Shown here: piece by piece, positions 16,629 through 23,150 of the stretch
Numbering within the stretch: the stretch's first letter is position 1
Layout of the letters: the number at the start of each line of letters is the position of its first letter
Assembly (NCBI GenBank): GCA_002430605.1
Contig: DJBY01000121.1
Location: 1-23,150 of the forward strand
Reading direction: 5' to 3'
DNA length: 23,150 nucleotides
Origin: Opitutia bacterium UBA5964
GTDB taxonomy: Bacteria > Verrucomicrobiota > Verrucomicrobiia > Opitutales > Coraliomargaritaceae
Notes under the pieces: model-generated
Databases searched by the model: none
What the model saw: the letters and a program-made list of their open reading frames with translations, nothing else
What the model was told of the DNA's origin: nothing
Program-made: the position numbers and the translations under genes

Positions 16629-16964
16629 CTACGCTTGCTTCGAAGGAGCCACGCAAGTGTAGAGCAAGAAGACCGCATTCACGCCTGGAACAAGCATCAA
16701 CAACGTAAGGTATGCGCCCTTACCCATGTCACGCAGACGCTTGAGCATCTGCATTAGCCCAACCATGGCACAGATCAGCGACGTCACAATCGCGAAAAAC
16801 ACCCCTAATGTGCCGAAGTGCCCGTGCATGAAATAATCCGGATGCGTGAAAAAATAATCCGCCGCATAACTGATACCAGCTGCGATCGCAACCAGTAACC
16901 CAAGGCTAAGAATGAAAGTGAAGCGACCAATGGTGCCTTCGGAACTAAGGAAACTGTTATTCAT
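16629..16964 (-). CDS. DUF805 family inner-membrane protein
   Basis: 111-residue integral membrane protein resembling DUF805 (YhaH-like). A start GTIGRFTFILSLGLLVA fits the family's GRxxRxxF opening. Three or four hydrophobic segments follow at about 14-34, 50-69 and 83-105. The hallmark MLKRLRDMGKGAYLTLLMLVPGVN lies in the C-terminal third, where family members have KRLHDxGxSG. The open frame extends to 17054, but the ATG at 16964 is preferred because the extension is not family-like. The role is unknown; some relatives are accessory membrane proteins. It is monocistronic, with its own terminator. Confidence 0.8.
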   Translation of the reverse strand: MNNSFLSSEGTIGRFTFILSLGLLVAIAAGISYAADYFFTHPDYFMHGHFGTLGVFFAIVTSLICAMVGLMQMLKRLRDMGKGAYLTLLMLVPGVNAVFLLYTCVAPSKQA

Positions 16965-17134
16965 GATAGTTGTAAGAGTAATATGAGTGGATATTTTAAA
17001 ATGCAGGCCAAAGCGCAACAAAAACCTGCCATCATTCTTCCCAATTCCAAACACATTGCCCTAACTCCCCACCGCTAATGCCCCACAGTGCTCTCCATTG
17101 TCGCTCTGCTTCACGGCACCTAGCGGATCAAGAA

Positions 17135-18376
17135 CTAATCTAAACGGGAATCGGCAAAATCAATAAAGTCCTGAGCCGCCTGATCACGCAGATCCTCAGT
17201 CACTAAAAAGCGACGCTGATAAAAATCAATTTCCAGCGCCTCCTGTGTGCCCACTCGATCCGTCTGCAACTCCGACAACATACTCGTGATGAAATGCTTT
17301 AGCATACGCTGATTATTCGACGAATTCATGCCACGATGCCATTGAAAGTCGCGTTCAAAATATCCAAACAAATGGCCCAGCGAATCGTGACTACTGTAGC
17401 TGGTCATCAGCTCATCCTCATACTGCAACATATATCCAATCTGGCTCATCACTCTAGTGCGATCTTCGTAGCGATGATACGCTTCAGCTTGGCGATAGAG
17501 ATCTACTAAGGTGACCCGACCCCATTCGATTTCACCATCTAGGCGATAGCCAAAGCGGCGAACATCAGCTTTCTCGGAATCTTCGGTCCACTTGCTCTTC
17601 ACACTAAAATCTTTAAGGTGTGAAGCAATCGCGATGACCTTGCCCAATTCATCGTGCACGATCGGACTACCGCTGTTACCCGGTACAAACTTAGCGGACA
17701 CTTCGAGCTCATTCGGGCCGATGCCAGTCACTTCGCCCTTCAAACGTGAACCCACACGCGCGCCGTCTGAATTCCCAATCACCGTAACGGCTTGACCAAT
17801 GTCCACCTCATCAAAACTCAATGACTGTGACAGCGGCAGAGTCGGCCCCTCCCACTCGATCGGAACAATCGCAATATCACGTTGCCGACTGAGATAGCCA
17901 TACGAGGGCAATGTAATATCGACCCCGTCCACTGTTTGAATGGATGCACCCCGCGCAGCGCCCAATACATGAATATTAGTAATTAAAAAAGTGCGACCTC
18001 GGATCTCCGCGATAAATCCCGAGCCCGCAGATTGCTCAGATGAAATCACCACCAGCGCAGCCGAAGAAATCTCGGCTGCGACAGTTGCTGGCGCGGCCTC
18101 ATTACGCTTTGCCAATTCCACTTCTGCAGCAGCCAACTCGCGCTTCAGACGAATAATGCGGCCCTCGAGCGATTCTGCTACGGTGTTGGATTGATCCACC
18201 TCTGCCTGCATGCGCTGCATAAGCTCCTGCCGCGCTCGTTTGGCGCGTTCCAATGGCGATTCATTGATATCCGGCACATTCCCCACAAAGCCTTGCCCAA
18301 GCGCAGAGACAATGCTCAACAGCAGCAGCGCACAGAGCTGCCATGGTCGACAACGGAGAAATTGAGGGGTAGCCAT
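17135..18376 (-). CDS. Secreted trypsin-like serine protease with coiled coil
   Basis: 413-residue exported protein. The signal peptide is at 1-28 (LCALLLLSIVSALG core). A coiled-coil-like helical segment follows at about 40-95 (rich in E, R, K, L, A). The trypsin-like/DegP-type domain spans about 103-260, with the full triad visible: H136 in LITNIHVLG, D167 in RQRDIAIV and S235 in VPGNSGSPI. The C-terminal 150 residues form a helical region I do not recognise; there is no PDZ domain as in DegP. It follows the copper-type gene by 77 bp on the same strand, so it could be the last gene of that run. The substrate is unknown. Confidence 0.82.
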   Translation of the reverse strand: MATPQFLRCRPWQLCALLLLSIVSALGQGFVGNVPDINESPLERAKRARQELMQRMQAEVDQSNTVAESLEGRIIRLKRELAAAEVELAKRNEAAPATVAAEISSAALVVISSEQSAGSGFIAEIRGRTFLITNIHVLGAARGASIQTVDGVDITLPSYGYLSRQRDIAIVPIEWEGPTLPLSQSLSFDEVDIGQAVTVIGNSDGARVGSRLKGEVTGIGPNELEVSAKFVPGNSGSPIVHDELGKVIAIASHLKDFSVKSKWTEDSEKADVRRFGYRLDGEIEWGRVTLVDLYRQAEAYHRYEDRTRVMSQIGYMLQYEDELMTSYSSHDSLGHLFGYFERDFQWHRGMNSSNNQRMLKHFITSMLSELQTDRVGTQEALEIDFYQRRFLVTEDLRDQAAQDFIDFADSRLD

Positions 18377-18453
18377 TGAGCATCAAAATGCGTGACTCGC
18401 GGCGGGCTTCAAGTCGATTTATTGACACGGTAGACAATCGAACCCACCAACGC

Positions 18454-19383
18454 CTACTCAACTTCTAAATCAAAATGGCCGAACACCTCGCGTCCAGACA
18501 CCTGAACTTGAGCGAAAACACGGTACCAGCCGGGGTTCGGCACGTTAAACAAAAAGGCGAGCTCTGGTGACTCTAACGATCGGGCGGAAACCACACTATC
18601 GATTGGATGCATATGGGCAAAGCCTTTGCCCGCAGCGTCGAAGGCAACCATGTGCCCCTGTGCTCCCATAACATCTTGCAGCTCAACCATACTGCCATCG
18701 GCCGCAGTTACGTCTAATTCGAAACGATAGTCGACGCCGGTGCGCATGCGTTCCGCAAGCATATCGCCAAGACTAAATCGTAAGCCATCGACGATGCTCT
18801 CAACCTGACGCTCAAACTTCATAGTCGAAGCAATGCCGCCCACTTCAATTGTACCCGTTGCAATAATTTGCCGACGTGTACGCAGTGGCACGATCTCAAC
18901 AAATACTTGATACGTGCCGGCACGATTCGGCGTAAATTCAAAAGTATACTGCCCGTTCAATCCATCCGCCTGCGGATGCACGTGGTGATAGTCCTGCAAC
19001 GACGGGTCAACCACCATGACATGCATCTTCTGCGTATGCGTCACCGCCAACTCATGCGGGGCGATCGACATGCCCCCTGAAGTCAACAGCTCTAGTGTCA
19101 CCTCTTGGGCCACGCCCGCGGCAGCCTCCTCGTCCAAGGAAATATTCATTTTAACCGGATATTTGAGCCGTGTCAGATCAAGAAAACCGGCATGATTGGT
19201 GGCGCAGAACTCAACCGAACCGTCCGCATTGACCACCTCCTCGTAATGCAAGAAACCGCACTGCGCATCTGGCAGCGCGCGCAACACAAAATACGCGGCG
19301 ACAAAGACAAGTGTCAGAACGAACACACTGAGGAGTGGCCCTCGATTAACTTGATTACCCTTAACTGGTTGCTCAGCACTCAT
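18454..19383 (-). CDS. Membrane-anchored His/Met-rich protein, probable copper handling
   Basis: 309-residue protein with an N-terminal membrane anchor (about 18-38, LSVFVLTLVFVAAYFVL) and a large exported part. It contains two related segments: HTQKMHVMVVDPSLQDYHHVHP and, near the middle of the C-terminal half, GAQGHMVAFDAAGKGFAHMHP. Each places Met and His residues at the edge of an Ig-like beta domain, ending in HxHP. Such motifs occur in copper and other metal-handling exported proteins. The ATG at 19383 is used; an in-frame start at 19419 is also open. It lies 36 bp after the Sco-like gene, which supports a shared role in copper delivery. No name can be assigned with certainty. Confidence 0.7.
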   Translation of the reverse strand: MSAEQPVKGNQVNRGPLLSVFVLTLVFVAAYFVLRALPDAQCGFLHYEEVVNADGSVEFCATNHAGFLDLTRLKYPVKMNISLDEEAAAGVAQEVTLELLTSGGMSIAPHELAVTHTQKMHVMVVDPSLQDYHHVHPQADGLNGQYTFEFTPNRAGTYQVFVEIVPLRTRRQIIATGTIEVGGIASTMKFERQVESIVDGLRFSLGDMLAERMRTGVDYRFELDVTAADGSMVELQDVMGAQGHMVAFDAAGKGFAHMHPIDSVVSARSLESPELAFLFNVPNPGWYRVFAQVQVSGREVFGHFDLEVE

Positions 19384-19419
19384 ATTTAACGACCGTAAAA
19401 AATTAAACCCTAAAACCAA

Positions 19420-20271
19420 CTACAGTTCCCGCGCCTCTTGCAGAAACTCTTCCGTCGTCCACTTCGAGCCTTCCTTGCGAAAAGCCACGCGTCCATTGGC
19501 ATCGACTAGCAGTGTCGCCATCGTGTGGTTGATGGTGCCGTCCTCCTCCATGGTGAGTATCCCGAATTGACGCAGCAAATTATCGACCAATTCCTGCGTG
19601 CCAGTCAGTAGATGGAAATTATCATGTTTCAGCCCATAGCTCTTGGCATATTGGCGAAGGATGCCGGGCGAATCGAACTCGGGGTCAAAAGTAATCGTCA
19701 CGAAGTGCAAGTCCTCTAGGCCCGCCTCGCGAGAAAGATCCTGCAGCTCCGACATACGGGTGGTCGATGCCGGGCACATCGTCGCTGCTTTACAACGAGT
19801 AAAAATAAAGTTCAAGACGAAGGCCTTGCCGCGCATTTCTCCGATTTGCAGGAAGTCGCCATGCTGATCGATCATCGCAAAATTCGGGATATAGTCACCC
19901 TCGCGCACATATTTACGACGGCTCATCGTCGCAGTCGCAGCGTGCAACTGCAGGTTGATATCAACCATCGCTTTCGCGCCAGTGCCATCGACAGGGAAAA
20001 TGCGCTCCAAATGCCACGCCTGACTATAATTGACCGCCTCAGCACGAATCACACGACCCAGATATCCGATCTCAAGGTCACCGGCACCGACGCGAAACTC
20101 AATCGTCTGCCCTACTGGCACATCTGCATTCACGGACTCGGTGAGCTCCACTCGCAACGAGCGTTCCTCCAGCAACACCTCCAACACACGGCCCGTCACA
20201 GAAAAGGACTCCGCTGAAAGCGACCCAAACGCAAGCAGCTGCAACAAAATGCTATAAAAAATACCACGCAT
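19420..20271 (-). CDS. Sco1/SenC-like copper chaperone with N-terminal extra domain
   Basis: 283-residue exported thioredoxin-fold protein. The signal peptide is at 1-20. Residues 22-110 form a small beta-rich domain (VTGRVLEVLLEERSLRVEL) that may be a degenerate CusF-like copper domain. The Sco domain spans about 125-282: DYIPNFAMIDQHGD, FNFIFTRC-type motif with C160 and C166, VTITFDPEFD, and H249 in INHTMATLLVD. These two Cys and one His are the copper ligands of Sco proteins. The Cys spacing is CX5C (RCKAATMCPAS) rather than the usual CX3C. Sco proteins assemble the CuA site of cytochrome oxidase. The gene is followed by the His/Met-rich protein and preceded by ftsZ. Confidence 0.88.
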   Translation of the reverse strand: MRGIFYSILLQLLAFGSLSAESFSVTGRVLEVLLEERSLRVELTESVNADVPVGQTIEFRVGAGDLEIGYLGRVIRAEAVNYSQAWHLERIFPVDGTGAKAMVDINLQLHAATATMSRRKYVREGDYIPNFAMIDQHGDFLQIGEMRGKAFVLNFIFTRCKAATMCPASTTRMSELQDLSREAGLEDLHFVTITFDPEFDSPGILRQYAKSYGLKHDNFHLLTGTQELVDNLLRQFGILTMEEDGTINHTMATLLVDANGRVAFRKEGSKWTTEEFLQEAREL

Positions 20272-20329
20272 CCGAGCAACTTGCCACGAATCAACCGCGT
20301 ATCAAGTCCGGAAGAGCGGTATATGCTCC

Positions 20330-21627
20330 TTAAACCTTGAGTTTGATCTTAATACCGCGGCGCAAATAAGTCGGCACATCGAGGTCTTCGTCTTTATAAT
20401 CGTTGCGATCGGTCTTTTCAAAATAACCGCGCTGGGCATCGACTTCATTGAAAGTAAATTCATTTTGATCCTCACTCGTCGACTTTCTTCTGCTCGCAAG
20501 TTTGGACTGATGTACTGGCTGCAGTAAGGGCAGTTCGTCTTGAGCAATCTCGGACTGCAGCCCGAGCCCTTGCATGGTTTCTAGTGGCGACGGTGCATCC
20601 GCAACATTGGCTTTTTCCACTGGCGCGGCCTGACGCTCCATTTCAGCCTTCCCTAACACGCAAATCTCAAGACTCTCCCTGCGTGACCCATCGAGCACTG
20701 CGCCAAACACGATATCCTCGCGTGAACCAAAACGCTTGGATATCTGGGATACAATCTCGTTCACCCGAGTAATCGGTAAATCCGCGCCACCGATCACGTT
20801 GACTAAAATACGATCCAACTGTGCAGGGCGATCCCCGAGGTGAAGCAATGGGCAGAGAATCAGATCATCCAATGCGTCTTTCACATAGTCGCCGCCACTG
20901 GCGACGCCCGTGCCAAAAACCGTTTTACCGCCCCGCGACTGAAACACGGACCGCAGCGAACCGAGATCCAGATTAATCACACCAGTGCTTAACAGCATCG
21001 CACAAAGTGAATTCACCCCACGACCAATCCAACGATCCGTAATCGCAAACGCATTGAGCACGCTGGTGTCTTCTTCGCCTTCTTGCAGCAGCACATCGTT
21101 GGGCAACGGGATTAAACCATGCACCAATTTCCGTAGCTCACCAACGCCCTCTTCAGCAATACGCTGCCGGCGGGGGCCTTCGAAGCTGAAAGGCATAGTT
21201 ACAAACGCCAGCACCAGTGCATCTGTCTTGCCAGCGATTTCCGCCACAATCGATGCTGCTGCACTGCCAGTGCCGCCACCAAATCCAACCACTAGGATGA
21301 TCAGGTCCATATCGCCAATCAAAGCGGCAATCGCATCGCGATCCGATTCGGCAGCCGCTCTGCCAATATCGACTTCGCCGCCTGCACCGAGCCCACGAGT
21401 TACCGCGCGCCCGATCATTAATTTTTCAGTAATTGGAGAACTTTCTAGCGCCTGCGCATCGGTATTGATGGCCGCAAGACTCACCGCGTTAAAGTCGTCC
21501 AATTGCAGCGCTCCGACCGCGTTCGTGCCTGCGCCACCAATGCCGATGATCTTAATCTTAAGATCCGTGCGGAGCGCCTTTTCACTAAATAAACTGTCGG
21601 GTTCTGTGCTCAATAAACTACGAGTGA

Positions 21628-21631
<4 letters not shown>
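20330..21631 (-). CDS. ftsZ: Cell division GTPase FtsZ (TTG start, altered T7 loop)
   Basis: 433-residue tubulin-like GTPase that forms the division ring. The nucleotide domain starts KIKIIGIGGAGTNAV, with the tubulin signature GGGTGSA at 118-124. A variable linker follows at about 330-410. The C-terminal peptide DVPTYLRRG binds FtsA and matches the family. The T7 loop reads INLDLGSLRSVF; aligned with INVDFADVRTVM of E. coli, the first Asp is kept (D222) but the second, D212 in E. coli, is S225. No ATG exists before the GTPase domain. The TTG at 21631-21629 overlaps the ftsA TGA stop as TTGA and is the best start by coupling; a second TTG is at 21613. Confidence 0.93.
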
Positions 21632-22839
<1,208 letters not shown>

Positions 22840-22863
22840 AGTTTGTAAAATAGACTCGCTGGA

Positions 22864-23150
22864 TTAAAATGTGCCGATGCGACCACTGCTAAACTGCACC
22901 GCAGCGGAACCACGTAAAGAAAGATCGATCCGTTCGATCGATGGATTGCCCTGATTTCTAACATATTCGAGAATATAAGCCAAACGATCCAATTGACGTC
23001 GGTAGCCTGCAGAGGCGCTAAAGATAATTCGAGGCACGATCGTCGAGCGCACTTCGATCACTTGCCCGGGGAGATCCAAGTCGCCGGAGTAGTGCTGTAG
23101 CGACACCACCTGCCAAGTGCGAAAGAGTTTCGGCTCAGTACTGCGCACCA
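22864..23150 (-). CDS. ftsQ: Cell division protein FtsQ, C-terminal part only
   Basis: Partial gene: 95 codons reach the right edge of the window and coding continues beyond it. A GTG at 23148 is merely the first possible start codon in view, not the true start. The visible part (LPGQVIEVRSTIVPRIIFSA, LAYILEYVRNQ, IERIDLSLRGSAAVQF) fits the beta domain of FtsQ/DivIB, ending in the usual IDLR-type strand. FtsQ links FtsB/FtsL and other divisome members in the periplasm. The call rests largely on position directly before ftsA plus this strand, so it is less certain than ftsA and ftsZ. Confidence 0.8.
   Translation of the reverse strand, partial: VRSTEPKLFRTWQVVSLQHYSGDLDLPGQVIEVRSTIVPRIIFSASAGYRRQLDRLAYILEYVRNQGNPSIERIDLSLRGSAAVQFSSGRIGTF

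Overview
The window is a chromosomal segment dominated by housekeeping genes. The gene content (a divergent ftsQ-ftsA-ftsZ tail, PIN-PhoH, DciA, a Sco-type protein, full-length six-domain S1) and the near absence of Shine-Dalgarno sequences suggest a Verrucomicrobiota member of the Opitutae/Puniceicoccales (Coraliomargarita-like) type. That placement is inference from general knowledge; no rRNA gene is present to confirm it.

Layout. 1-74: two REP-like hairpins. 75-1664 (-): PIN-PhoH ATPase. 1754-6926 (+): rnc-mfd-surA-like operon closed by a strong terminator. 7014-9980: a gene-poor accessory stretch bounded by an exact 20-bp duplication of the 3' end of tRNA-Cys. It holds a gene remnant, a VapBC-like toxin-antitoxin pair and a secreted SGNH hydrolase, and looks like a small or decayed tRNA-targeted island. 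9964-10037 (-): tRNA-Cys(GCA). 10190-10465 (+): small unknown protein. 10480-10692: cluster of REP-like hairpins. 10760-12418 (-): rpsA, with a possible three-way-junction RNA in its leader. 12679-14061 (+): a DUF2288 protein and dinB, the latter interrupted by an in-frame TAA. 14170-14480: two related copies of a two-hairpin element, probably tandem small RNAs read on the minus strand. 14609-16381 (+): dciA, thyA, folA. 16629-16964 (-): DUF805 membrane protein. 17135-23150 (-): one run of genes in transcription order ftsQ (partial), ftsA, ftsZ, Sco-like protein, His/Met-rich copper-type membrane protein, trypsin-like protease.

How they work together. The first operon combines RNA processing, transcription-coupled repair and envelope protein folding. 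thyA and folA make the dTMP/folate pair, with the helicase loader dciA just upstream. The minus-strand run at the right end carries divisome assembly genes followed by a copper-handling or respiratory-assembly pair.

The most unusual material is non-coding: the tandem sRNA-like repeats, the GTAG/GGAG-headed REP-like hairpins with compensatory base changes between copies, the rpsA leader structure and the duplicated tRNA end. At the protein level the points to check are the TAA in dinB and the FtsZ T7 loop, in which the second catalytic aspartate is replaced by serine. Everything here comes from reading the sequence; no database search or folding program was run.
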